DNA of 64,000 nucleotides, from the NCBI RefSeq assembly GCF_019393635.1, contig NC_057863.1, forward strand, positions 621,669,791 to 621,733,790, written 5' to 3'. The notes under the pieces were generated by a model that did not search any database, was not told the DNA's origin, and saw only the letters and a program-made list of their open reading frames with translations. This DNA is from Dromiciops gliroides (taxonomy: Eukaryota; Chordata; Mammalia; Microbiotheria; Microbiotheriidae). A program made the position numbers and the translations under genes. Below are positions 9,030-18,989 of this stretch, piece after piece (position 1 is the stretch's first letter; each line of letters begins with the position of its first letter).

Positions 9030-9535
9030 GGGTGTATGGGGTGTTCAGGGAGGACTAGCACCTCCTATGTGAGGCCCTTTTCAGGGCTGCTCATCCGCCT
9101 TTGGTGTCCACCTGCCACCCAACTCTCACCTGTGGCTCCAATAAGCTCTAACATGTGCAGTGGCCACTGGGTAAAATCAGCAGCCAGGCTAAACCAGGTG
9201 ATGTGTAACTGATGAGCCTCAAAGTCATCAGTAAATTGGGGGAGGGGTGTCTACCCCAAGCATGTGAAAATTTTCCTGGTAGAATAGGAAGATGTGAACA
9301 ATTTGTTCCAGCAGCCATGAAGGTAACAGAAGCAGATGCTGTGGAGCCTTCAGAACTTGGTCAGACACAGAAGACAAGAAGGTCATCCTCTGTATCTTGA
9401 GCCATCATTGGTCATCTTGACTTTTGTCTTGCCACTGAACTTTGATGACTCTGGAAGTAAAAGTGAGGCTGGGGACTTAGTTCTGCTTCACATAAATCCA
9501 ATTTATGCTCGAGTCAAAAAATAACACCTATACCA
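9030..9535 (+). repeat. RTE-associated ~510-bp repeat, copy 1
   Basis: Landmarks shared with copies at 34,581 and 47,923 include GGGCTGCTCATCCGC, GTCTACCCCAAGCATGTG, CAGCGGCCATGAAG-like, GAGCTTGGTCAG and CACATAAATCCAATT. The full-length copies elsewhere end in an ACAACAA tail, as RTE-mobilised repeats do. Here it lies just upstream of, and on the same strand as, an RTE LINE, so it may instead be part of that LINE's leader. Confidence 0.75.
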
Positions 9536-9600
9536 TTTTACTATTTTTGCTATTTTATTATGTTAAATTTTACTTTTACCTACCTCAAAGTCCTATGGCT

Positions 9601-9736
9601 AGGGGCATCTAGGTGGCGCAGTGGATAGAGCACTGGCCCTGGAGTCAGGAGGACCCGAGTTCAAATCCAACCTCAGACACTTAACACCTACCAGCTGTGT
9701 GACCCTGGGCAAGTCACTTAACCCCAATTGCCTCAC
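9601..9736 (+). mobile_element. WSINE1-type SINE with 13-bp target duplication
   Basis: A full copy, flanked by perfect AAAGTCCTATGGC repeats at 9,587-9,599 and 9,754-9,766. Confidence 0.95.
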
Positions 9737-9766
9737 AAAAAGAAAAAGAAAAAAAAGTCCTATGGC

Positions 9767-12700
9767 GAGAGACCAGTGATGAAGCAACAGGTATGGATAC
9801 GCTGGGAACTGTAGCCACAACCCTGCACACAGGTGGCCCGGGCCATAGGGTTGTTTTCTCACTAGACTGAAGCAGCAGTGGGATTTGGTACCCCCTGGGT
9901 ATCTGAGCAGCCTTTTAAGGACCACACTCCTCACCTCCTGGCATTATGAAGGGGCTAGAAAAGGTGCCCTAAAAATTGTCTGCTTCACCCAAGCCTGGTC
10001 TGCTTACTGCAACAGGCAGGGATCCCACCCTGTGGTTGAAACACACACACACACAAATACAAAAAGTTTTGTGAAGATGATTCCCCTCACCACTTATCAT
10101 TGGTAAATGACATATACTTGTGCTTATACACAACATGAAATCCAGTAGACCTAAAAGACAAACAGCTCTTGTGAGAGAACTCAGCATCTATTGCATCCAA
10201 ATAACAGCCCTGACTGAAACAAGGCTGATAAATGAATACCAGCTTACCGAAGTTGGAGCTAAATACAGGTTTTTCTGGAGTGATCACTATGATGAGGGGC
10301 ATCATGAAACTGGTATTGGTTTCACAATCAAATCTAATCTAGTCAATAAGCTTGTATGCCTCCCCAAAGGAATGAAAAAATAGGCTCATGACAATGTGAT
10401 TGCCACTTGCAAGAAAGTGCCATGCCACTATCATCAGTGCATATATTCCCACCATGTGGAACCCTAATAAGATCAAAGAAAAATGTTAGGAAGACCTGGA
10501 GACCCTCATGATTAATGTGTCGAAAGAAGAGAAGCTTGGAATTCTGGGTGACTTTAATGCCAGAATAGGCACAGACTATCAGACACGGCAGGGAATCCTT
10601 ATAAGGAATGGAGTCAGAAATGGTAACAGCGATGGTCACTTACTACTGAAGACTTATGCATCTCATGACCTCATCACCAACACTGTCTTCCATTTACTTA
10701 AATGCAATAAAACTTCATGGACGGGGGCAGCTAGGTGGTGCAGTGGGTAAAGCACTGAACTTGGATTCCGGAGGACCTGAGTTCAAATCCGGACTCAGAC
10801 ACTTGACACTTACTAGCTGCATGACCCTGGGAAAGTCATTGAACCCTCATTGCCCCACAAAAAAACACAAACAAAAAACAAAACAAAAACTTCATGAATG
10901 TACCCTCACAGCAATGACTGGCATTTAAAAGACTACATCATTGTAAGGAAATAGACAGATAGGATGTGAGAGTGACAATGTGTGATGCAGAGTGTTGGAC
11001 CAATCATAGACTTATCCTCTCCAAGCTAAATGTTGTCATTTGACAAAAGTGTGGGCCCCAAGGCAAGATGACTAGCAGAATACTCAAAGCCAACAGATTA
11101 GAATACTTCTTCACGTGTGAACAGTTTGTTGCTGACTTGGAGGGAAAGTTGAGCCAACACATAGTTGGCAACAATAAAGCAGAAAAAGAGTGAGCAGCTT
11201 CCAGGGACTTGGAGTACAGTACTGCATTTTCAGAACACTAGCAAACATCAATATTGATTTAATGAAAATGATGGAGAAATTCAGAAATTACTAAATGCAA
11301 AACAAATACTCGACAGGGTTTACCAGCAGGATAGTTCATCCATTTCTAAGAAGGCAGATTTAACTTCATCAAAAGTAAAGTGAAAGTAAAACTTAGAATG
11401 ATGCAGGATTCTTGGTTCAGTAAGAAGGCAGATGAAATTCCATTTTACACTGATAGTAACCATCCAAAGCACTTCTATGATATCCTGAAGGCTATTTATG
11501 AGCCAACGACCTTTGAGGTATCTCAACTAGTTAGCACTGATGGAGCCACACTGATCAGTGATAAGGACATGATGCTGGAGAGAGGGGCTGAACACTTCCA
11601 TGGCATTCTCTTTTTTTTCTTTCCACAGCATTCTCAACATACAATCATCAACCAATGCTAAAGACTTCAACCATATGCCTCAGGTTGAAGTCAATCCCTC
11701 TCTAACAGAACTTCCAACTGAAAAAGAAGTTTTGAATGTTATTAGGTTCCATTCATGTGTCAATATTCCTGGTCCTGAGTCCATTCCAGCAGAAATCTAC
11801 AAGGCAGGAGGTCCATTGCTCAAATGAAAGCTGATGGAAATCTTCCAGGTTATATGGCAATAGAAGGTTATCCCCCCAGAGATCAAAGATGACTTCATTG
11901 TCCATCTCTATAAGGAAAAAGGAAATAGGTTCTCCTGCAACAGTCATAGGTGGGGGGGTCCTCTTTCTTTTAGTCATTGCCAGCAAGATTCTTGCTAGAT
12001 CCCTCCTTAATAGGATGATCCATCACCTGGAAGACAGTCAACTACCTGAGAGCTAGTGTAGCTTCAGAAAGGGCTGAGGAATGGTCAATATGGTGTTTAC
12101 TGCCTGACAACTCCAGGAGAAATGCCAGGAGCAGAACAGAGGTCTGTACACAATGTTCATTGATCTGACTTAGGCCTTTGATACTGTCAGTCATGAGGAC
12201 TTGTGGAATAGCATAGCAAAATTTGGTTGCTCAGAGTTGCTCATCAGTATTATATGTTAGTTTCATGATGGCATTCTTGCACATGTTCTGGATAATGAAG
12301 GATGTTCTCACTCATGAATGGAGTGAAGCAGGGTATGTGCTTGCTCCTATGCTTTTTGGTATGATGTTTTTTGTGATTTTCTCAGATGCCTTCAAAGAGG
12401 ATAAAAACAGCATCAAGGTCAGATACCACACTGCTGGTAAATTATTTGACTTGGAAAGGCTGCAAGCCAAGACTAAAGTGGAGGGAGAGTTGGTACATGA
12501 CTTTTTGTTCTCAGATGATCGTGTACTCAATGTAGCCTCTGTGGCTAAAATGCAACATAATATAGATCAATTAACTACCACTTGTGCTCATTTTGACCTA
12601 ACAATTAATACCAAGAAAACGCAGGTTCTCCACCCACCAGCACCAACCACACTACGCATATGTGGAACCAATGGTTACAGCAAATGAAGAAATTTTGAAT

Positions 12701-13404
12701 GTTGTGGATAAGTTCACTTACCTTGACAGCATACTTTCCAGGGCTGTACATATGGATGATGAGATTGACTCATGCATTGCCAGAACCAGCTCAGTGTTTG
12801 GGAAGCTCCAAAACAAAGTATGGGAGAAAAGAGGTATTGGGCTGCCCACTGAACTGAAGGTCTACAGAGCCATTGTGCTGACCTCATTGTATGCCTGTGA
12901 AACCTTGACATATACCAGTGCGATGCCAGGAAACTGAATCACTTCCATTTGAATTTTCTTAGGAAGATTCTGAAGATCACCTGGCAAGCTAAGGTACTGA
13001 AGTCCTTTCTCAAGCTAAATTGCCAGGCATTCAAACTTTACTGCAGAGAGCACAATTCTGATGGGCTGGCCACTTTATTCAAATGCCAACTGTCGAGTTG
13101 CCTAAAAGACTATTTTATGGAGAACTCAAACAAGGCAAGCAGTCACACAGAGGTCAGAAGAAGTGATACAAGGACACTCTCAAGTTCTCTCCACAGAACT
13201 TTGGTATTGATTATGAGATGTGGGAGATACTGGCACAGGACCACTCAGCATGATGTGCTCCTAGCAAAGAAAGTGCTGTGTTCATTCGGAATTGCAGTCA
13301 CTCAAAAGAAATGTGAGATGTTCAAATTTAGCAGCAATAATAACATTACTATTATGCGTCCAATTTATTCTGATGGTAAGGATAAACTGGATCTTCAGAA
13401 GTAA
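9767..13404 (+). mobile_element. RTE-clade LINE, nearly full length but decayed
   Basis: The 5' leader starts at about 9,767. An endonuclease region follows from about 10,120: EVGAKYRFFWSDH and, at about 10,535, LGDFNARIGTD, the Mg-binding core of this endonuclease family. Reverse-transcriptase pieces come next: SWFSKKADEIPFYTDSN (11,410), SIPAEIYKAGG (11,780), the FIDLT..AFDT motif (about 12,155), an LFSDD stretch where an active copy would have FADD or YADD (12,507), and DKFTYLDSILSRAVHMDDEI (12,700). The C-terminal region ends near 13,400. Frames break many times, so no protein is made. I recognise it as RTE clade, possibly RTE-X-like; the exact subfamily is unknown to me. A WSINE sits at 10,724. 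Confidence 0.85.
10724..10885 (+). mobile_element. WSINE1-type SINE inside the RTE LINE
   Basis: A full copy with a CAAA-rich tail. It splits the endonuclease region right after NKTSW. The flanks AAAACTTCATG at 10,709-10,719 and 10,886-10,896 are identical, so it arrived after the LINE. Confidence 0.95.
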
Positions 13405-13615
13405 GGAGCCATAGAAAGGGCCCTGAACTGAGAGATGAATCCTGGGTTTGAGTCCCCCACAGCAGCCAAGATCCAGCTGTGCAGCCTTGAGTATTAGCAT
13501 TGCTAATCCTCATTACTGATAAGTAAGTAGATCAATACTAGCTCACAGTTCCAAAGCACTTGAAGGTTGACCAAGGGCTCTCCTTCACTGAAGACCTCTT
13601 TGAAAGATGGTGGAA
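13405..13615. other. MIR-type SINE fragments
   Basis: A plus-strand MIR-type SINE (CCCTGAACTGAGAGATGAATCC, GGGTTTGAGTCCC) spans about 13,410-13,500. A reverse-strand piece follows, which the WSINE at 13,616 interrupts and which resumes at 13,778 (AAATGAGGAAGCTGAGGCAC). Confidence 0.55.
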
Positions 13616-13616
13616 G

Positions 13617-13750
13617 GGGGCAGCTAGATGGCGCAGTGGATAGAGCACCGGCCCTGGATTCAAGAGTACCTGAGTTCAAATCCAGCCTCAGACACTTAAC
13701 ACTTACTAGCTGTGTGACCCTGGGCAAGTCACTTAACCCCAATTGCCTCA
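13617..13750 (+). mobile_element. WSINE1-type SINE with 15-bp target duplication
   Basis: A full copy. GAAAGATGGTGGAAG is repeated exactly at 13,602-13,616 and 13,763-13,777. Confidence 0.95.
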
Positions 13751-14063
13751 CTAAAAAAAAAAGAAAGATGGTGGAAGTGTTATTATCCTCAATTTATAAA
13801 TGAGGAAGCTGAGGCACTGAGCAATACAATAACTTTTCCAAGTTGACACAGCCAGTCAATATTTGAAGTAGAACTTCAAACAGGGAACTCCCCTGTCCCA
13901 TGAACCTCAGTTTCTTCATCTGTAAAATGAAGGGGAAAGGCAGTGAGACATAGGGAACAAAATGCCAGTTTTGGGGGTCTGGAACACGCTAGGCAAACAG
14001 CCTCAATTTTTTTCAATGAAATATGTGTATACAAAGTAATATCAGGATTTTTTTTCTTTTTTT

Positions 14064-14066
<3 letters not shown>

Positions 14067-14130
<64 letters not shown>
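14067..14130. repeat. TG dinucleotide repeat
   Basis: About 32 uninterrupted GT/TG units; a likely polymorphic microsatellite. Confidence 0.98.
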
Positions 14131-14134
<4 letters not shown>

Positions 14135-14139
14135 GGAAG

Positions 14140-14370
14140 AAGTTGGGGACTATTTCATTTTTGTCTTTGTATCTCTATGACTGAAGTGTTTGGCACATAG
14201 TCAGAGCACAACATTGGGTACTTTCCCCTTCCTTCCCTGATTTTCAGCTTCTTTTTGTGCCTTGTTTTCCCCAATTAGACTGTAAGCTCTTTGAGGGAAG
14301 GCAATGCCTTTCTCTTTTGCATTTGTATATACAGTGCCTAGCACATAGTAGGCAAGTAATAAATGTTTAC
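14140..14370 (+). mobile_element. CR1-clade LINE 3' ends (two pieces)
   Basis: TTTTTGTCTTTGTATCTCTATGACTG at about 14,157-14,185 and TTAGACTGTAAGCTCTTTGAGG, CAGTGCCTAGCACATAGTAG at 14,275-14,355 are two successive L2/L3 3' ends in the same direction. Confidence 0.7.
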
Positions 14371-14394
14371 GGACAATGGACCTTGTCATCTTAC

Positions 14395-14890
14395 TACTCA
14401 AAACATTCAAAATACTAGTTGTTTCCTATAGCCTCCAGGATCAAATACAAAATCCCTTATTTGGCATTCAAGCCCTTGGGAACCCAGCTTCCTCCTACCT
14501 TTCTAACTTGTTATACTTTCCGCCCCATCACATACCCTTCAATCCCATAACAGTGCCTTCCTTGCTATTCTACAAGACTCTCCATCTCTCATCTCCCGTC
14601 ATTTTCTCTGGCTGTCCCCCCATGTCTCCCTCCTCATCTCTGCCTCCCAGTTTCCCAGGCATCCTTTCCGTCCCAGCTAAAAATCCCATCTTCTACAGAC
14701 CTTTCCTTCTCTTAATTACTCCCTTTATCCCAAATATCATTCGTTTGTACACGTTTATTTTCATGTTATCTCCCCCATTAGATTGGGAATTCCTTGAGGG
14801 CAGGGACTATCTTTTGCCTTGTTTTCCACCCCAGCACATAGCACACTATCTGACACACAGTAGGCACTTAATAAACTTTTATTGATTTAC
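14395..14890 (+). mobile_element. CR1-clade (L3-like) LINE 3' region
   Basis: A long 3' portion: CTCCAGGATCAAATACAAA, GCATTCAAGCCCTTGGGAAC, CTTTCCGCCCCATCAC and, at the end, CCCATTAGATTGGGAATTCC, CACACAGTAGGCACTTAATAAA. It is the best preserved CR1-clade 3' region in the window. Confidence 0.8.
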
Positions 14891-15449
14891 CGACTGCCAG
14901 GCACTGGCAATCCAACAGCTTTCAGCTGTTTTGCAGACCCGTTCCACTTGAGTATTGCAGATTATAGAGGCCGAGGGCTGGCAGGGGAATGCCTAATGGG
15001 GCATGTTTATAGAGATCAAATAAATATTTGCCTTTTGGAGATAGTCCCCAAACCTCACTGTAATTTGGACTGACCCTCCCAATCGTCGTGCACAAAAAGG
15101 CTACCCAGCAAGGCTCAGCGCTGAGGCTGCAGAACAGCTAGGACGACTGACGCCCCTCCCAGAGTGCTCACCTTTTTTTTTTTTTTTTAAGGGTGGATAG
15201 AGACTAGTTATTCCATCCAGTGCCTCCCCCGAAGTCCTGCTGCCCTAGCAGACATCCAGGCGCTTAGCCGCCAGCATAATGCCCCAGGATTGGGTTTCCT
15301 TACTAATTTTAAGTCTCTGGCCATTCATCATGCACTTAGTCCTAAATTATATGTTGCGCCTGGGTTTTTCTTAGCCTGAGCTTCGACTCAACTCCAAGGC
15401 AGGTAAAGAAAACTACCAAGGGGTGGGATTTTTTAAAAAGTTAACCAAA
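14891..15449. other. Unassigned stretch
   Basis: Slightly GC-richer single-copy-looking sequence with a T run at 15,173-15,188. No gene or recognised repeat. Confidence 0.35.
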
Positions 15450-15585
15450 GGGGGAAGGTAGGTGGCGCAGTGGATAGAGCACCGGCCCTGGAGTCAGGAG
15501 TACCTGAGTTCATATCCGACCTCAGACACTTAACACTTACTAGCTGTGTGACCCTGGGCAAGTCACTTAACCCCAATTGCCTCAC
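15450..15585 (+). mobile_element. WSINE1-type SINE
   Basis: A full copy (GGTGGCGCAGTGGATAGAGC to CAATTGCCTCAC). Flanks AAAAAGTTAACCAAAG and AAAAAGTTAACTAAAG differ at one base. Confidence 0.93.
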
Positions 15586-15599
15586 TAAAAAAAAAAGTT

Positions 15600-16220
15600 A
15601 ACTAAAGGCTCGGTGTTCCCTTGTCAGGGAAAGGCTGCCGGTCAGCGGAGCTGGGCTGCAGAACTGGCCGGTGGGAGGTAAGGGTCGGGGAGTCCCATTG
15701 GGATTTCTGGAGGGTTGGTTCTGAAAGGACCAAAAGGGGTAGAAACCACTAGCTGGTGAGGTTCTGGACAAATTGCCCGTGGGCTCGCTAGTCTCCCAAC
15801 CCTCCTGCCGGGCTTTTTAACCCTTCAGGGCTGTCGGAAGGACCAACTCACACCTGAGTGAATGCGGTGCTCCCAGCTATAGTCACTAGAGGGCGCCCCA
15901 GGTCAATAGATTCTTTGCAAGTCAGACAGAAATGAAAAGGGACTAGAGATAAGACAGGCTTGGTTTGGCCTGCCTTCTTCCTGCCTTCCGAATGATTCTG
16001 GGTGACGAGATAAATATACTGTCAAGAGAGCCCTGTAGGTTGCAATTTCGATGCCACATCCTTGGGTGCCAATTTCTTCTCTTTCCGGGTTTTTGGGTGT
16101 TTTGTGGTGTTTGTGGGGTTTTTTTGTTTTTTAAAGCTTTTTTTGTTTTTTTTTTGAGAAGGAAAAAGTCCTGGTTGTTGAGAATGAAAAATCACTTGTT
16201 TTCTTGCTGTAGAGCATCTA
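15600..16220. other. GC-richer unassigned stretch with CTCF-like site
   Basis: From 15,600 to about 15,960 the sequence is GC-richer than its surroundings and free of SINEs. It may be conserved non-coding DNA. A T-rich stretch follows at 16,080-16,160. No open frame resembles a protein. Confidence 0.4.
15883..15897 (+). promoter_or_regulatory. Candidate CTCF site
   Basis: TCACTAGAGGGCGCC matches the CTCF core CCACTAGAGGGCGCC except for the first base. It lies in the SINE-free stretch. Binding is inferred from sequence alone. Confidence 0.5.
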
Positions 16221-16221
16221 A

Positions 16222-16409
16222 TACCAAGAGTTCTTAATCTTTTTTGTGTTGTGGGACCCTTTGGCAGTCTGATGAAGCCTACAGACCCTTTTTCAGAGTA
16301 CAGGTTCTTACATGCATAAAATAAAGGAGACTAATTATATGGAAATGCTGTTATTAAAATGGTTTTTAAAAAACAAATTTATGGACCCCAGGTCAAGAAC
16401 TTGTAAATT
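16222..16409. mobile_element. hAT-like non-autonomous DNA transposon
   Basis: The ends are inverted: AGAGTTCTTAATC on the left and GGTCAAGAACTTG on the right. The body has GTGGGACCCTTTGGCAGTCTG and TGGACCCCAGG, wording I remember from mammal-wide hAT-type relics. The exact family is not certain. Confidence 0.55.
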
Positions 16410-16426
16410 CTAACCCTTTGGTTAAA

Positions 16427-16570
16427 AAAGAAGAAGAAGAAAGGAGAGGAGAGGTGAGGAGAGAAGAGGAGAAGAGAATCGAAGAGGGCAAGGGAGGGGA
16501 GGGGAAAGGGGGGAGGGTAAGAGATAGGAGGGGAGGGGAGACTAAGGTCAAAACTCAAGAAAGAGAGGGT
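16427..16570. repeat. Purine-rich GA/GGA tract
   Basis: Irregular AAGAAG, GAGGAGA and GGGAGGGGA units make an almost pure A/G run on the plus strand. Confidence 0.9.
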
Positions 16571-16711
16571 AAAACTGACCATACAGCCAGGAGTCTGCTC
16601 TCTCCTCTGACACTGCCACCACCTTGGTCCAAGCCTATATCACTTCATGTTTGTAATTCAACAGCCTGTTGGTGGGTCTCCCTGCCACAGGTCTTTCTTC
16701 ATTCTAATCCA

Positions 16712-16945
16712 TCCTAGGTAGCACAGTGGAGAAAACAGTAGGCCTGAGTTCAAATCAAAGCTTCAGATACTGCCTAGCTATGTGACTGTGGACAATTCAC
16801 TTTACTTTTGTCTGCCTCCGTTTCTTCATTTGTAAAACAAAACAAAACAAAATTTACTTCCCAAGATTGTTGTGAGGATGTAATGAAATAATATTTATTG
16901 TTTGGCACATAGTAGGTGCTATACAAATGTTAGCTATTATTATTA
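16712..16945 (+). mobile_element. MIR/THER1-type SINE
   Basis: TAGGTAGCACAGTGGAGAAAAC head, GTTCAAATCAAAGCTTCAG, a CAAAACAAAAC insertion, then GTTGTGAGGATGTAATGAAAT and GTAGGTGCTATACAAATGTTAGC at the end. Confidence 0.75.
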
Positions 16946-16949
16946 CAGA

Positions 16950-17375
16950 GATGGGAGATATATTGCAAGGGACACCAGAGACAATCTGGTTCAATCCACA
17001 CCTGAACAAGAATCTCCTCTACATCCCTAACAAGGAGTCACCCAGCCCTCATCCCGGTGCCTCTAGTGAATAGGAAACCACTCCCCTTCTCCAGGGCAAT
17101 TAGCACCGTGTCCCAGTAGGCAATCCATTCTGCTTTCGAATGCCTCTAATTATTAGGAAATTTTTCTTCTTTGTATTAAGTTAAAGTCTGCATTTCTGCA
17201 AAGATTAAGTCTGTCATTATCCCAAGTTCTATCTTCTAGGTCTATAATGGGCCGGCTTGACTCAGGCCAGTCCCCTGGTAGTTTAGGTCCAAAATGGGAA
17301 TGAAATGAGACACTTGTGATCCATCTAACATTTAACAAAAGGAGCTTTATTTAACCAAAGCAGAAAAAGGACATT
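16950..17375. other. Old repeat of uncertain family, then unassigned
   Basis: 16,970-17,210 (ATCTCCTCTACATCCCTAAC, AACCACTCCCCTTCTCC, TTAGGAAATTTTTCTT) resembles 36,770-36,950 (ATCTCCCCTCTACATACCC, TTAGAAATTCTTCTT), so both may be copies of one old element. The rest is unassigned. Confidence 0.45.
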
Positions 17376-17377
17376 TA

Positions 17378-17475
17378 GTCGGTCAGTCAAAAAACATTTA
17401 AGTGCCTACTATGTGCCAGACCCTATGCTAAGCACCGGGGATACGAAAAAGACAAAATCAGATGCTCATTCAGGA
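17378..17475 (-). mobile_element. CR1-clade LINE 3' end
   Basis: CATTTAAGTGCCTACTATGTGCCAG and TATGCTAAGCACCGGGGATAC are the reverse complement of an L2/L3 3' end. Confidence 0.7.
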
Positions 17476-17904
17476 TAAGACATTGATGCAGTTGAGTAAA
17501 GTGTCCTAGTCTTGTTCCTGCCAATGGGTCTGTGGTCTGAATTCTCAGGGACACATCCTGTCCTGTTTGTTTTGTACCTAAGGACTGGAAAGCTATACCA
17601 ACTGCCCATTCCTTAATTCCCTGAGCCAATCAAATCTCAAGGAGAGCTTCAATACCTTTTAAGAAAAAACTAGCTTAATCTGCATGGGGTGGGGGTGGGG
17701 GGTAAGAGAGGCATCAGCTACATCTCCCACCACTGAGCAGAAGTCACAGAATCACAAAGAGACCCCTCATACCTGACCAAAAATCCCTGACTTGCAAAAT
17801 CCCCAACAAGTGACCATCCACCAGTGTCGGGATTAGAACCTGGAGCTTCTGACAACCAAAAGCAGACCTCTTTCCATTACACACTCTCCTAGACTACTTC
17901 ATAT
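17476..17904. other. Unassigned, with a MIR3-type scrap
   Basis: A reverse-strand MIR3-type scrap is at about 17,815-17,885. Otherwise nothing recognised. Confidence 0.35.
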
Positions 17905-18078
17905 TTCTTTGTAATTATTCATTTTACATTTGTTATCTATACATATTTTTGTACTTGTCTTCCCACTAAAATGTAAGGTTTTTTTGGGGGGTAAGGATTA
18001 GTTCATTTGTATTTGAATCCCTGATGCCTGGCACATACTTGGCACTTAATAAATGCCTGTTGATTGACAGATTGACTT
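17905..18078 (+). mobile_element. CR1-clade LINE 3' end
   Basis: CTTGTCTTCCCACTAAAATG and GATGCCTGGCACATACTTGGC, then TTAATAAATGCCTGTTGATTGA. Confidence 0.75.
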
Positions 18079-18253
18079 TGAACGATTGCTACCACTCCCC
18101 TTCCAATAATGATCATCTGGATCTGTAAGGTCAACCTCATATGGAAAAGAGAGTCCACTGAACCTTCCATAAGGTTCTTGGTAGAAGATCACACCTTAAC
18201 ATTACCTTGGTTCTATTGGATTTTTACCTTGTTAAATTTTCCCAATTACATTT

Positions 18254-18302
18254 TTTTTTTTGCGGGGCAATGAGGGCTAAGTGACTTGCCCAAGGTCACA
18301 CA
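18254..18302 (-). mobile_element. WSINE1-type SINE fragment (older of a nested pair)
   Basis: T-rich tail, then GGGCAATGAGGGCTAAGTGACTT, cut off after CACACAG. CAATTACATTTT occurs before it (about 18,242) and after the second SINE (about 18,454), consistent with an original target duplication. Confidence 0.75.
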
Positions 18303-18316
18303 GCCAATTACAGTGT

Positions 18317-18450
18317 GTGTGTGGGGGACAACTGGGGTTAAGTGACTTGCCTAGGATCACACAGCTGGTAAGTGTAAAGTGTCTGGGGCTGAACTCAGGT
18401 CCTCCTGAATCCAGGGCCAGTGCTCTATCCACTGTGCCACCTAGCTTCCC
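18317..18450 (-). mobile_element. WSINE1-type SINE (younger of a nested pair)
   Basis: A near-full minus-strand copy bracketed by AGCCAATTACA at 18,302-18,312 and 18,451-18,461. The insertion hit the edge of the older fragment. Confidence 0.88.
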
Positions 18451-18479
18451 AGCCAATTACATTTTAATTTGGTTCTGAG

Positions 18480-18756
18480 CACACTGTCTCCCCCTCCCAC
18501 CCCCACACAGAGTGTGTTTGATGCGTCTAATCTCAACTGCATTTTATTTAATTGTTTAAAAAAAATATGGCAGCCACTCTTAGATAACAAAGAAATGAAT
18601 AGGATGCTGTCAAGTGGTTTGTTTTGATGGAATCCCAGAATCCCAAAATTCCAGAGCTGGAAGGGCCCTCTGTGTCGTCTAGTCTAACATGAAGAGGAAT
18701 CCCCTCCACTATAGTGTTCCCTCGCTCTTTGTTTAAGAACCTCCAATGCAATCTAG
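18480..18756. other. Unassigned, with an old repeat scrap
   Basis: 18,620-18,740 (CCCAAAATTCCAGAGCTGGAAGG...CCTCCAATGCAATCTAG) looks like an old SINE/CR1-type relic. Nothing else recognised. Confidence 0.35.
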
Positions 18757-18985
18757 CGGCCACTAGGTGGAGCAGTGAAGAGACTTGGAATCAGGAAGCT
18801 TCATCTTCTCAAGTTCAAATCTAACCTCAGATACTAGCTGTGTGACCCTGGGTAACTCACTTAAGCCCGTTTGCCTCAGGTTCTTCATCTATAAAATGAG
18901 CTGGAGAAGGGAAATGAGAAATCACTCCAGTATCTTTGCCACGAAAACCCCAAATGGGGTCACGAAGAGTCAGACAGGACAACAG
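18757..18985 (+). mobile_element. MAR1-type SINE with CTCF-like head
   Basis: CACTAGGTGGAGCAGTG head, TTCAAATCTAACCTCAGATAC, CCTCAGGTTCTTCATCTATAAAATGAG, CTCCAGTATCTTTGCCACGA and the CAACAG tail give a full-length MAR1. The head CCACTAGGTGGAGC (18,760-18,773) differs from a CTCF core at one position. Confidence 0.85.
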
Positions 18986-18989
18986 TGTC

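Noticed and set aside
9599-9934. Recurring frames with LGLSDLPRVTQLVSVKCLRLDLNSG-like peptide (also at 23,710, 25,409, 30,097, 37,527, 55,312 and elsewhere)
   Set aside because: This is the reverse-strand translation of the WSINE1-type SINE. The plus-strand equivalent is KAPALDSGGPEFKSGLRHLTL. Neither is a gene.
12223-12687. 154-codon plus-strand frame
   Set aside because: Not a host gene: it is the RT palm region of the decayed RTE LINE, with neighbouring frames carrying the rest.
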